Source: Carnegiea gigantea (taxonomy: Eukaryota > Streptophyta > Magnoliopsida > Caryophyllales > Cactaceae). Taken from it: DNA of 64,000 nucleotides. Both the position numbers and the translations under genes were made by a program. Shown here piece by piece: positions 1-11,248 of the stretch (positions are counted from its first letter, which is position 1; every line of letters starts with the position of its first letter). The stretch lies in contig JAKOGI010000524.1 in assembly GCA_029747015.1 (NCBI GenBank), forward strand, positions 124,001 to 188,000. The letters are read 5' to 3'. The notes beneath the pieces are model-generated. The model searched no databases, was not told where the DNA came from, and saw only the letters and a list, made by a program, of their open reading frames with translations.

Positions 1-447
1 AGTGAAAAACGGTACGATGGGCAGTACGATATTTATAACTTTGGTACTAACTACTAATCAGCATAAGACCATTAACTACTTCATGAATAGTAGTATACTA
101 ATTTAACGAAGGCGGTGGCTAACTAAAAATTAACAGTAATTAACAACCAACAATTACGGTACGAGGTGCTGAAAACAAAGTCTAATTGCACATCTACTGA
201 CGGTGTTAAGGTTCAACTCTTTTTTCCCAAATATATATATATATAACGTGGCACTATAACTTAGAATCTTAGCCAAGTACGCAAGCAAAACTACAGAAAC
301 ATAGCAATTACCGGCCAACTTTTTGGTAATTAATTTTTTTTCTTCTTTTTCCTTTTTGGCTTGGGGCCCCCAATTAGGGGGGAGCTGGGAAGTATTTCGG
401 AAGTTCCCAGTTCAGTTTGCGTTAGGCCGAATTATTGACTTCTGTCC

Positions 448-456
448 TTATAAATA
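448..456 (+). promoter_or_regulatory. TATA box of the ACC synthase gene
   Basis: TTATAAATA lies about 185 bases upstream of the start codon in a CT-rich leader context, which is the expected spacing for a plant core promoter with a 5' UTR of about 150 nt. Positions 1-447 hold no recognisable gene and are presumably upstream promoter sequence; a short TA run is at 234-245. Motif seen directly; its use as promoter is inferred. Confidence 0.6.
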
Positions 457-638
457 CTCCCAATCTCTCTCCTTTGCTCTTCACTACTAGTCTTCGCCTA
501 ACAATATTCCTTCTTCATTCTTATTTCTCTCCAACCAAACAAGTCCCTAGGAGATATACATAGCTAGCACTACTTATAGTCTTACATATATTTGGTCAGT
601 TAAGTTAGCTGACTTGAAGAAAAATTAAAAGAGCAGAA

Positions 639-3600
639 ATGGCTTGTTCAATGGGATCAGAAAATGCCAGCAAGAACCAGATTCTGTCTAGGATTGCGAC
701 GAGTAACGGCCATGGCGAAAATTCAGAGTATTTTGATGGGTGGAAGGCTTACAATAGAGATCCTTACCACCCTACTAACAATCCCTCTGGTGTCATCCAA
801 ATGGGTCTTGCCGAAAATCAGGTTTCAGTCTTTTCCATCTTAAGTTACATATGGTGCATGATGATCTCGTTAATTATTATATGAGACAGTCCTACATAAC
901 TTCTACGTTAAGACCAGTCTCAAGTAGCGTGGAAAGTACACTTACTTTACTAAGCGTCCGTTCATACTTACTTTACTCTTGATTGAGACGGTTTCATACA
1001 AGACCAGTTGACACTTTAATCTCACACTAAAATTAGTCAGTGGTAGATCGATGACCAACTTTCTATGCTAAGCATCCCATGTGGTCTCCCATGCAGTTAT
1101 GCTTTGACTTGATCAAGGACTGGATGGTTAAAAACCAACAAGCCTCCATTTGCACCCATGAAGGTGTTCACAAGTTCATGGAAATTGCCAACTTCCAAGA
1201 CTATCATGGCTTGCCGGAGTTCCGACAAGTAAGTTCCTTTTAATTCAAATGCATTTTCATATAACTTACTCTAGCATTAAAACAAAAAAAATAATTTCGA
1301 CTTTCAACCACCAGTTTAAACTTTTAGTGAGTAGTCAAGACAGTCGGATCAGAACATGATCTCAATCAAAAACTAGGACGACTAGAGTATTAAAAAACTT
1401 TCTTGTTCACACAGGCCGTTGCGAAGTTCATGGAGAAGGCTAGAGGAGAGAGAGTTAGGTTCGACCCCGATCGAATAGTGATGAGTGGAGGAGCCACTGG
1501 AGCCAACGAAACGATCATGTTCTGCTTGGCCGACCCTGGGGACGCCTTCTTGATTCCCTCGCCTTATTATCCAGCGTACGTATACGTATACATATAATGC
1601 ATGTATTTTTATTTAATTTTATTGTGTTTTATTTTCGCCTTACTTAGCTGCATTTTTGCATGATAATCTGCTAGCTGTAGGGTTTTCCTTTTATTTTCCA
1701 GCGTAAGGTAGGTGAGATTGAGTTGTAAAGGTGTAAGAACACTCATTCTTTTTGCTGAATCTTCTTGTATGTACTAGGACGACTCTAGGACAAAGGAACA
1801 CAGAAAAATTGGAAAACAGTGGGCAGAGTTAAAACTTTATTTATAGGACCATGCATGCAACATTAATATGATAATAAGTATGGTAGTCATTATCAAAATA
1901 TATATATTATGACACTCGTAAAAGTTTTTCTTAACTAACCTTGAGCGAAAATCTTCAAAGTATCCCGAAATAAGTAATTGATCCATGTATATAATATGAG
2001 TTGAACTCTACTCGACTAACTGTTGGCAAGGTCTACCAATTTGAGTAGTATTGCGGAAAATATAAATAGTCTCATTTACAAGTTTTATATCCATTAGAAT
2101 CGGTCTTTCTGATTGCAGTGATAAGATTATCTGTATCTGAATTGAACAAGTGATGAATGGTTCACAAAAGATCTTTTTTTTTGGTTTCCATAAAAAGGAT
2201 GTAATGCAACAGCATATTATGCACACTAATACGTGTTTAAGCCGAGATTAAAGTTTGCTTAAGGAGGTTGCTAGCTAATTAAGTTAGGTCAAAGGGTTGC
2301 ATGCTTTCTTAGACTTTTAATGAGCATGGCTCTTGGCTTAAGTCGTAATCCAGAAGGCAAAGTTTATAGCTACGTGGGGGATTATAGAAGAATCTTATAA
2401 TTAAGTCATTACCCCGAAACTTCATCTCTGAAATAAATCAAACCCCGCAACTTCAATTAATTAGTAAACCAGCTTAGTCCACGTGGATAGCTGTGGCAAA
2501 CTTGAACATAAATTAATTAGTGGCAGACAACTCGCAACTAAATCAACACAATTTCCACAGTAGAGCTGAGTTTTGATTAGGTTAATTTGAATCATAATAA
2601 GTTGGTCACAATACAGCATTTATTTTTGAATTTTTAAAAAATTTTATACTATCAACTAATTTGTATATGGGTGTCTATATTAAAAAATAGAACAACTTTC
2701 ACAAATAATATAACAAAATTTCCAACTTAATTACGAAAATATGGGTGCGGAGGATCTTGACAAGCTCACAGCTCTACCTTTACCGGCAGTTGGTGGAATT
2801 TAATGTTTTGTTTGTTCATTTTAGGTCATGCGTGTATATTGTGAGTCGATTAGAGTAGCGTGAATTTTGAGTTAGTTCGTTTCATAGTGGGCCTAGTGTA
2901 TCAATTTTGAGTCAAATCTCAGTATACTATCTTACTTCATTTAAAATTAGATTTGATTTCACACGTTACCTTCTAAGTGAATAACTGACTAGATACAGGT
3001 CAAATTTATCTGATTATTCTTCGGAGTTTATGGAAGGTTATAACATACTCCTTTTTTTAAAAAAAATGTGCACTTTTCATTTGCCATGTTAAACTAGATA
3101 ACCAATGAAAGAATATGAGGGTTATGGTATGAAATAGCCAACGGATGTCAACAATAGTAGGTTGCTTGTGTCCTATGACAAACAAACATAATTTTGCGTG
3201 TGGGAAACATGAAAAACAAAAAAACCATTTGTAATTAATTCTACTATAAAGTATAAACCCAATATGATTATTTGAACCGTCGTTTTCATGCAGATTTTAC
3301 CGCGATCTTGGATGGAGGACAGGGGTAAAATTGATCCCGGTCCATTGCCACAGTAAAAACAACTTTAACATCACAAAAAAGGCATTAGAATCAGCCTACG
3401 AAGATGCCAAAAACAACAACATCAAAGTCAAGGGTCTAATTGTGACCAACCCTTCAAACCCCTTAGGGACCGTCCTAGACAAGGACACCCTAAGGACCCT
3501 AGTCACTTTCACCAATGACAAGAGGATCCACCTCGTTTGCGATGAGATCTATGCAGCCACCGTGTTCGGACCACCCCGGTTCACCAGCGTTGCTGAGGTG

Positions 3601-4671
3601 GTTAAGGAGATGCCCCTCATTGACACGGACTTGGTCCATGTTGTTTATAGCCTGTCTAAGGACATGGGCATGCCTGGATTCCGAATAGGGATTATTTACT
3701 CATTTAATGACCGGGTGGTCACCGCGGCTCGAAGGATGTCTAGCTTCGGGCTCGTGTCGAGTCAGACCCAATACATGTTGGCTGCCTTGCTCTCTGATGA
3801 GGCCTTTGTCGGGAGATTTCTAGCCAAAAGCAGAGAAAGACTGTCTTCCAGGTACATTCGTAATTACTTGTCTATGTTATTTTACATATGCACTTTTATT
3901 ACTGATTGAAAAAATAGGTACCATGGAGTCCAGTATCTAGTTAGTGACATGTGAGGTAATTTAGACGTGTTTGATTGAATTAATGCTGACTATATCTTAA
4001 ATCAGATTGGAATGACTCAACTCAAAAACAGTTTTGTGAACTAGTCCTTACCCGAAATCAAATCTAACGACCGGTTAATTAGTTGATACAACCACACTCA
4101 TAATTTCAACTAATTAATTACTGGGCACTAGGCCAAGTCTACTCATTCAGACGCAGGACTAAAGAAGAACTGGAATCGCAGGTACCATCATTTCACAAGC
4201 CAACTAGCCCAAGTAGGCATAAGATGTTTGAACAGCAACGCAGGGCTGTACGTGTGGATGGACCTACGCCGCCTTTTGGAAGAACCAACATTAGAAGGAG
4301 AACTAAGACTATGGAGAGTCATCATCAATGAAGTAAAGCTCAACGTCTCGCCTGGCTCGTCCTTCCATTGTAGCGAACCAGGGTGGTTCAGGGTCTGCTT
4401 CGCCAACATGGATGACTCCACCTTGGAGGTGGCTCTCCAGCGGATCAGGTCCTTTGTGATTCGCGGAAAAATGGACCACCGTCGAACTTCCCCCACTCCC
4501 ACCCTCCCCACCACCACCACCACCATGACCATCAAGAAGAAGCGCGGCCAGATGGAGCTCCGGCTTAGCTTGACAAGGTACGAGGAGGGGCTCATGAGGT
4601 CACCTAGGGGTACCTTGATCTCCCCTCATTCTCCTATTCCTCAATCTCCTCTTGTTAAAGCTAGAACTTAA
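639..4671 (+). CDS. ACS: 1-aminocyclopropane-1-carboxylate synthase, type 1 (five exons)
   Basis: PLP-dependent cytosolic enzyme that converts S-adenosylmethionine to ACC, the committed step of ethylene synthesis. Exons read as 639-821, 1097-1228, 1415-1575, 3294-3851 and 4182-4671, all with GT-AG borders and one open frame of 507 codons, a normal length for the family. Landmarks: GLAENQ closing exon 1, LPEFRQ closing exon 2, SGGATGANE and PSPYYPA in exon 3, [15 protein letters not shown] and the PLP-lysine box [14 protein letters not shown] in exon 4, and [11 protein letters not shown] in exon 5. The C-terminal tail carries an RLSLTR stretch (calcium-dependent kinase type site) followed by several Ser-Pro sites ([14 protein letters not shown]), the arrangement of type-1 isoforms stabilised by MAP kinases. 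The intron after exon 3 is 1718 bp with no obvious coding content. The start is the only ATG giving the conserved N-terminus. The tail-based type assignment is inference. Confidence 0.95.
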
Positions 4672-4690
4672 AAAAAAAAAAAAAAGGATG

Positions 4691-4696
4691 AATAAA
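4691..4696 (+). terminator. Candidate polyadenylation signal of ACS
   Basis: AATAAA occurs 20 bases after the ACS stop codon, just beyond a genomic A-run at 4670-4685. Further A/T-rich near-upstream elements follow to about 4800. A plausible plant 3'-end signal, not provable from sequence alone. Confidence 0.4.
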
Positions 4697-4699
4697 CTA

Positions 4700-5717
4700 G
4701 GGAGCAATTATATTAATTGTTAATTGATTGTAATCTGGGTATTTTTGGGGGGATTTTATATATTATTGGATGAATGAAATCCAATAATTTTAGTAATATG
4801 TTTTTCCTCCTTGGTTTGTGGGTGGAATTAGGATTTGAGTGTTTGCTTGTTCATTCTATGGCCGTTTGGTAAAAAGTGATGAAGCTGCTTCTTCTTCTTC
4901 TTCTTCTTCTTTTTTTTTTTTTTTTTTTTTTTTTTCCCGCTCTTTTGGGTGAGAAAGGCAAAGGTGATAAATTAGTCTGTAAGCAGTTGTAATACTTAAG
5001 CCTCTTATTCATTAATAAATTTGTGTCACATTTCTCAGTTTTTATATGCCATGGTTTTTGGACTAGCTACCTCATGGGTTATTTTCTTTATTTAAAAAAA
5101 AAAAACATTATATGTGGTACTTTGGATCAATATGTTTAATAGTCTGATATCATTACATAATTTGCATCTATTTATTTTTGATGTAACTCATTGAATAAAT
5201 AGAATCTAAACATTAAATAAACCCTAATCTCTGAATAATTATTGGTCAATATACTATAACCTGATCGGCTCTAAACGAGTAGCAATCCTCTAGCCATTAC
5301 TCGTGATCTTCAACATCATTACTTTTTTCCTTATGGATTATGGTGATGAGTTTTATAATTCCATAAAAACAAGTCCTTATTTTGTTAGTCGAGCGAGTGT
5401 TTATTTTGGTAGAGTTGAGTTGATCTATTTTCTAAAACCTAAAAAGAAAAGAATAAATCATCGGCACCCAATTTCTGATTTATTACGCACTGCCCATTCC
5501 AGTAATATGGCTAGTGTTCGGCTGCTGCAGCAATACTACGTTAATTGGGCCAGCAGGAATATTGCTCCATTAATATGATTGGGCCCCCAACACCCCCCCA
5601 AAAAAAAAACCCAAAAAAAAAGGAAAATCAAATGCATTTTTGAACTTCGAAGCCCTTTGTGAGCTAGAGAAACAAATTAAGCATAGGATTCGGGCATATA
5701 TTTTGCCTAATCATAAC
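4700..5717. other. AT-rich intergenic spacer with CTT/poly-T tract
   Basis: No gene recognised. It contains a (CTT)n run at about 4888-4909 running into a T-tract to 4935, and a C-run followed by A-runs at about 5590-5620. Open frames here (for example 5303-5578) have no family resemblance. Confidence 0.6.
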
Positions 5718-5731
5718 TAGCTACCACACAA

Positions 5732-5865
5732 CCAATGAAGTCTTAGTCTAATGGTTAAGACTAAGGTTCTGAGCATATTATGTCTCAAGTTTGATTCCCC
5801 CTCTTTCATTATATTGTATTATCCTTTGTGACTTCGATGGACCCCAAAAAAAAATTAAAAAAAAA
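5732..5865 (+). mobile_element. tRNA-derived SINE with perfect target-site duplication
   Basis: A 134-bp unit begins with an A-box-like stretch (TAGTCTAATGGTTAAGAC, about 5745-5762) and a B-box-like stretch (GTTTGATTCCC, about 5789-5799), the split pol III promoter of tRNA-derived SINEs, and ends in two A-runs. It is flanked by a perfect 14-bp direct repeat, TAGCTACCACACAA, at 5718-5731 and 5866-5879, the signature of LINE-assisted insertion. It is not a functional tRNA gene: no acceptor stem and no anticodon arm can be drawn around the boxes. The perfect duplication suggests a fairly recent insertion. Confidence 0.85.
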
Positions 5866-6083
5866 TAGCTACCACACAAGGAGGTAATGCATATTTTATC
5901 GTTTTGTAGCAAATGTCTATTAAGTTTGTTATTTGACATAGCTATCATTTTTAATCATACTTCAAAATCTACAGTAAAATAATCTATGTTTGCGATCACA
6001 AATAAGATATCTATTTCTTATTTTGAAAACTTTACTGTGATCTTAAGACTAAGCCACATATAACAACAATAACAACAACCTTC

Positions 6084-6155
6084 TAGTGTGAATCTCACTT
6101 ATGCGGGTTCTGGATAGATTTAGATGCAAGCGGTCACACCTTTGTAGGTAGCACA
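6084..6155 (+). repeat. Dispersed repeat, copy 1
   Basis: A segment starting TAGTGTGAATCTCACTTATG, preceded by an AACAACAA run, is clearly related to the segment at 14863-14990 (TAGTGTGAGTTTCGCTTTTA, also preceded by CAACAACA). I do not recognise the family; a 3' SINE-type or MITE remnant is possible. The rest of 5880-6780 holds no recognised gene. Confidence 0.45.
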
Positions 6156-6779
6156 ACCCACAAAGAAATTTTGCATTTTAAAACTACCTCAGATGAGTCG
6201 GAGATTATAATTAGATTTGTACACTTTTTGAACTGTGCACACCATATTTGTGAAGTGTGCTTGAAAACAAGTGGTGTATCATGACACAAAACCACTATTC
6301 TCATCATCATGCTGTCATTTCTGTGCATGGGTTAAAACATGTTGGTTTTTTCTGTTTGGATGGACACCAAATTGGAATTTCTTTTTTTTTTTCCCTTTAT
6401 ATTTATTTAAGTGGGCATCAATTCGCCTTTTGGTCACTTGGGTCTATGCAGATTGCTCAAAGAGAGAGAGAGAAAGAGATGATGAATTGGTGAATAATAT
6501 AAATTGGTAATCTTACATAATCGCCTTTTAAAAGTGACCAAACCGACCAATTTGTGTACCAGTTGGCTTTTCTTCTGGGTAGATGTAGATTCGCATGAAT
6601 GATCCTTGACATTTGACAAGGACTCCCTCATCTTCTCCACATGCATAATGCTAGTTAAGTCATCATTCTTTCAAACTCCCACTATCTAAATAGAAAGAAT
6701 AATTATTGGGGGTGGGTCACGAGCACATGCAAACATGAAAGGATGGTATAAACTCAAAAAAGTTGGTCAAAATTAACGC

Positions 6780-6915
6780 ATATTAGTTCAAATGATTTGT
6801 CACTTTGTTTTCATCAAGTAAGATCACGAGTTCGAATTTTTGAGTGGAAAAAAAAATCTCTGATAAAGAAGTTATCTCTTACTGAGCCCCCCCCCCGAAA
6901 AACCAAAAAAGGGCT
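6780..6915 (+). mobile_element. Possible second SINE-like element
   Basis: A-box-like TTAGTTCAAATGATTTG (about 6784) and B-box-like GAGTTCGAATT (about 6829) are about 45 bases apart, the usual SINE promoter spacing. The unit ends in a C-run and A-runs (6886-6910). Flanks GTTGGTCAAAA and GCTTGTCAAAA (about 6761 and 6914) may be a decayed target duplication. Weaker case than the element at 5732. Confidence 0.4.
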
Positions 6916-7671
6916 TGTCAAAACTGTATCCATTAGTGCAAATTTGGGATCATAAAATACAAAAGGCTCGATTGTCTGAACTCAAGCAGTACTAGGGAAA
7001 AAAGGCCCATATATTTTGCTGCCAAATGGAGTAATTTTAGACAAACTACAGTAGTGTACATTTTTTACTTTTAATTTATCTGACTCTATTGGAATTGAAA
7101 CATGTCATTCTTTTAGTTTGATAAATTTCATGTCTTAGGATACATGCATAGAGTTAAAATTTTTAAATTTTTCACATGGTGCTCCCCCGATCTCGTTGTA
7201 TTATTGTATTCAAGAGAAGACCACTTATTTTAAAATTTTTAGGCATCTCTAATTTGATATATCTCCAAATATTGCCAATCTCAAGTTATAAGTTCCTACA
7301 TTTTATAGCAAAAATACACTGATCAATATTAGTTAAGAATTTAATAGCTAGGGGTATCAATAAACTTGATTCAAACTCAATTTACATTAATCAATCCATT
7401 CATCAAACATGTACAAACCAAAAGAAATGTCATTTGATAATTTTACTTAAAGTTCATATTCTCAAACTTAGACAAGTATGTATTATTCGATCACATGATA
7501 CATAAGGAAATGCTGATCCTAGAACAACAATCTCACTTAATTTCTATATAAATTGAAAACTTCTCACAGCCCAATAAAACATATAGATAGACTAATCTTC
7601 CAACAACTATATTTTCACTAATTAAATTCTAATTAGCAAACTTCTTACAACCCAAAAACCATATACAATAA
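6916..7671. other. Intergenic spacer
   Basis: AT-rich DNA without recognisable genes or structured repeats. Its last five bases (AATAA, 7667-7671) form the left target-site duplication of the LTR element that follows. Confidence 0.6.
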
Positions 7672-8640
7672 TGTTGGGGAGATCCAAGGAAGGAGCCCAC
7701 TTCAACCAAGGTCCATGGTAATAAGCCCAATTGAGGTTCCATCCTAAAATCAATTAGCAATGGGAGGAGTAGCCTACTTGATTTATATACCATAACCTTT
7801 CTTTTCAAACTCTCGATGTGGGACTGCTTTACTCATGTGTGATATTCCCAACAATCACTCCATCACACATGAGTCTCTTTCACACTACATCAACGCACAA
7901 GCTCCCCCTTGAGCGGAAGCCTTTACCAAAGTGTCAAGCCACCATAAAGAGCTTATCTACACCATCGAGCCACACTGCAGCACGCGTATTACCGCTCGAT
8001 CAACACTTGCGTGTCACTTCACCAAGCTCGTCCATGGGGTCCACCTTGCCACACTTTTGTCGCCTAGCCGAACGCACCATCGGCTCTGATACCACTTGTT
8101 AGGAAATAGAGCAGAGTAATAGCAGAAGCAATATGATGAAACAGATATTCAGAAATAGTTAAAGAGTGATAACAAGAACAAAAACAACGACACATAAGAT
8201 TTACGTGGAAACCCAATGCGGGAAAAAACCACGGACGGCGACGAGCACAATCAATCCACTATATGAGAAGGAAAAGTACAAAATGATCACAATCACAACA
8301 AGTGATTTGATCCCACAACAAAATTACAATCTCTCTTGTAATATCTCTCAAAGTATCTCTACCTCTCAATGTGTTTTGGTATTCAGGAATTCAGGAGTGA
8401 TCAAGTTAATTTTAGATCCTAGGTATGTCCCCTTTATATAGGGGCAGGAAGGCTAGGATGAGGAAACCCTAGCCACCACGGTATCTTGGTCACCAAACCT
8501 CATCTTTCCAAAAAGGAAAAAAATCTTCAACGCAAAATATGAAAATAATATAATTTTCATAATATAGAAGATCTCAAACATACAATATGATCTTAAATTC
8601 CAAGTAGTCGGTAAAAAGGATTTGGACCACAAACCCAATA
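7672..8640 (-). repeat. Left compound LTR (LTR-A 7672-7853, short middle, LTR-B 8097-8640)
   Basis: This repeat is itself built like a miniature element. LTR-A (182 bp, TGTTGGG...CCCAACA in plus reading) is followed by a short middle segment, then a Met-tRNA primer-binding site (minus reading AGTGGTATCAGAGCC, ending at 8096) directly abutting LTR-B (544 bp, TGTTAGG...CCCAATA). LTR-A and LTR-B differ in sequence, and each contains its own TATA-like TATATA motif. The terminal CA has decayed to TA (plus reading) in this copy. Confidence 0.8.
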
Positions 8641-8699
8641 ATCTCCACCTTGGACCAAAATCCAACACCATCTCTCAATCACCATCATCGCACCCCGAA

Positions 8700-10063
8700 G
8701 GGTGACGCCCCCCCAGAGGGCAATGCCCTGAAGGGTGCTCAAATATTGGGAATGCCAACTAAGTCCAAGCAATGCTTGAACTTAGCTCTAGGAGATGACT
8801 TATATGAACCTTTCTTCATATAACCTGTCGTAGTAGATGCTTGCAAGACATAGAGGTCTCCTTACCTCAAACCCTTCAGTAGAATCCGACTGCCCTTCGA
8901 GACCTTCAGAACTCCACCTTCACCTGAATATTTGCACCCCTTGGATTCAAGGGTGCCCAAAGAGATGAGGTTACGCTTCAAGTCAGAAATATGACGAACA
9001 TTCGATAAAGTCCTGATAACACCATCATGGGTCTTGATTTTAACAGTACAGGTTCTAGTTACATTACATTAGGCATTATTGCCCATGTGAACAACAGTTG
9101 AGTCAACTGGATCATATGTTGAAAACCAATCCTTGTGAGGACACATATGATAGGTACATCCAGAATTAAAAATCCAATCAGAATCGCTTCCCCTTTCAAT
9201 AGAGGTAGCGAACGACACGTCACCATCAGAATCAGATTCAGCAAACGAAATTTCAACAGGCTCATCAGAATTATCTTCTTCTTTCTCCCTCTTCTTTTGC
9301 AGTTGTCAACAGTTAGCAACAATATAACCCAATTTACCACAGTAATTGCAGGTCTTACCAGCATGAGGATTTTTAGACTTAGAACGGTTCTTATTACCGT
9401 TTCCCTTTTCAGTTGTTTTACCCCTTACTACTAATTCCTCAGCAGAATCAGCATGAATGTCAAGATCAAACTTCTCCGTAGACAACAGGTTTGACTTAGC
9501 ATTCTCAAACGATATAGTATTAGAATTACTATATAGCATAATCTCCTTAAAGTGTTTATAGGAGGGGGTAAAGACACAACAAGCAGAATTGCTTTATCCT
9601 CATCCTCAATCTTTACATCCAGACTCTCCAAATCAACAAGAATAGAGTTAAACTCATTCAAATGCTTTTGGACAGGGGTACCTTCAGCCATACGAAAGGT
9701 ATACAATCTTTTCTTCAAACGGATCTTGTTGACGAGACTCTTCGTCATGTAGAATTCCTCCAGCCGAACCCAAAGATCCACCGCAGTTATCTTATCAAGC
9801 ACCTCTCGTAAGACATGTGATGCCAAGCACAACTATATGGTAGAAAGTGCCTTCAACTTCAGTTCCTCTCATTCCTCGTCCGTCAATGATCCATGCCTCT
9901 TCTTTTGGTCTGCTGCCCATTGTTCATCAGTTATCTTCCCAGGTTTCACATGGGGTCCTTGCAGAACCTTCCATAACACATGCTAAATGAGAACTGCTCT
10001 CATTTGCACCTTCCAGAGATTAAAACTAATCTTCCCATCAAGTTTATGAATATCAACCTTCAT
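8700..10063 (-). pseudogene. copia gag and protease remnant
   Basis: Read on the minus strand from an ATG at 10063. The gag part shows the copia UBN2-type region (about 9830-9500), then a basic stretch and a degenerate zinc knuckle (CNYCGKLGY followed by a cysteine, about 9360-9310; the His position is altered). In another frame, the aspartic protease box is present as FNSGCTYHMC, with the catalytic Asp replaced by Asn (about 9170-9140). GAG-pre-integrase-like GDLYVLQAST follows near 8840. Several stops and frame changes separate these parts, so no active polyprotein can be made. Confidence 0.8.
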
Positions 10064-10081
10064 AATTGAAGAAATCCTAAA

Positions 10082-10098
10082 CCAAAACTCTGATACCA
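10082..10098 (-). other. Primer-binding site (initiator Met-tRNA)
   Basis: Minus-strand TGGTATCAGAG plus TTTTGG, two bases downstream of the right LTR end at 10101. The first 11 bases match the 3' end complement of plant initiator tRNA-Met, the usual copia primer. Confidence 0.85.
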
Positions 10099-10100
10099 CT

Positions 10101-11050
10101 TGTTGGGGTGATCCAAGGAAGGAGCCCACTTCAACCAAGGTCTATGGTAACAAGTCCAAGTGAGGTTCCATCCTAAAACCAATTGGCAATAGGAGGAGTA
10201 GCCTACTTGACTTATATACCATGACCTTTCTTTTCAAACTCTCAATGTAGGACTTCTTTACTCATATGTGATATTCCCAACAATCTCCCCCTTACACATG
10301 AGTCTCTTTCGCACCACATCAACGCACAAGCTCCCCCTTGAGCGGAAGCCTTTACTAAGGTATTAAGCCACCATCAAGAGCTTATCTATACCATCGAGCC
10401 ACGCTGCAGCACGCGTATTACTACTCGATCAACACTTGCGTGTCACTTCATCAAGTTCGTCCATGGGGTCCACTATGCCACACCTTTGTCGCCTAGCCGA
10501 ACGCTCTATCGGCTCTGATACCACTTGTTAGGAAATAGAGCAGAGTAATAGCGAAAGTAATAGGATGAAACAGATATTCAGAAATAGTTAAAGAGCGATA
10601 ACAAGAACAAAAACAACGACACACAAGATTTACGTGGAAACCCAATGCGGGAAAAAACCACGGACGGCGACGAGCACAATCAATCCACTATATGAGTAGG
10701 AAGAGTACAAAACGATCACAATCATAACAAGTGATTTGATCCCACAGCAGAATTACAATCTCTCTTGTAATCTCTCTCAATGTGTTTTGGTATTCAGGGA
10801 TTCAGGAGTGATCAAGTTAATTTTAGATCCTAGGTATGTCCCCTCTATATAGGGGCAGGAAGGCTAGGATGAGGAAACCGTAGCCACCACGGTATCTTAG
10901 TCACCAAACCTCATCTTTCCAAAAAGAAAAAAAATTTCAACCCAAAATATAAAAATAATATAATTTCCATAATATAGAAGATCTCAAACACACAATATAA
11001 TCTTAGATTCCAAGTAGCTGGTAAAAGAAATTTGGGCCATAAACCCAACA
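10101..11050 (-). repeat. Right compound LTR (LTR-A 10101-10282, short middle, LTR-B 10526-11050)
   Basis: Same order as the left copy: LTR-A (182 bp), a purine tract next to it (minus reading AAGGGGGAGAT, 10293-10283), a ~230-bp middle, a Met-tRNA primer-binding site ending at 10525, then LTR-B (525 bp) ending CCCAACA. By eye the two compound repeats differ by scattered substitutions and a few short indels (LTR-B is 19 bp shorter here), so the insertion is not brand new. Confidence 0.8.
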
Positions 11051-11248
11051 AATAACAATTCAAAGGTGGCTACTTTAAATTGAAGACTGGCATTCTAAGT
11101 GACAATAGTGGCATAGAAAGTTGCCCATCAACATTTAAATTTGCATTGTTTGTTCAAGAATGATTCTCTCTTTTTGTCTCCCTTATGCAATAAACAAAGA
11201 GAGAAACACATACCATGCCATTCGATGAATCACCCAATCAAACACAGC

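Larger units (their letters stand above)
7672..11050 (-). mobile_element. Non-autonomous Ty1/copia LTR element with compound terminal repeats
   Basis: The element is flanked by a perfect 5-bp duplication AATAA (7667-7671, 11051-11055) and reads on the minus strand. Long direct repeats occupy 7672-8640 and 10101-11050, with outer ends TGTTGGG and CCCAACA. A primer-binding site complementary to initiator Met-tRNA (TGGTATCAGAG) is read on the minus strand at 10098-10082, two bases inside the right repeat, and a purine tract (AAGGTGGAGAT) is read at 8652-8641 next to the left repeat. The interior is only about 1.46 kb and holds gag, a protease relic and a trace of the pre-integrase region; integrase, RT and RNase H are absent, so movement would have needed enzymes from another element. 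Confidence 0.9.

Noticed and set aside
4188..4595. 135-codon minus-strand frame
   Set aside because: Antisense of ACC synthase exon 5.
5303..5578. 91-codon open frame as a small gene
   Set aside because: No motif, AT-rich composition and no nearby promoter or splice context.
5740..5805. tRNA gene
   Set aside because: A and B boxes are present but there is no acceptor stem or anticodon arm, and a 14-bp duplication with A-tail shows a SINE.
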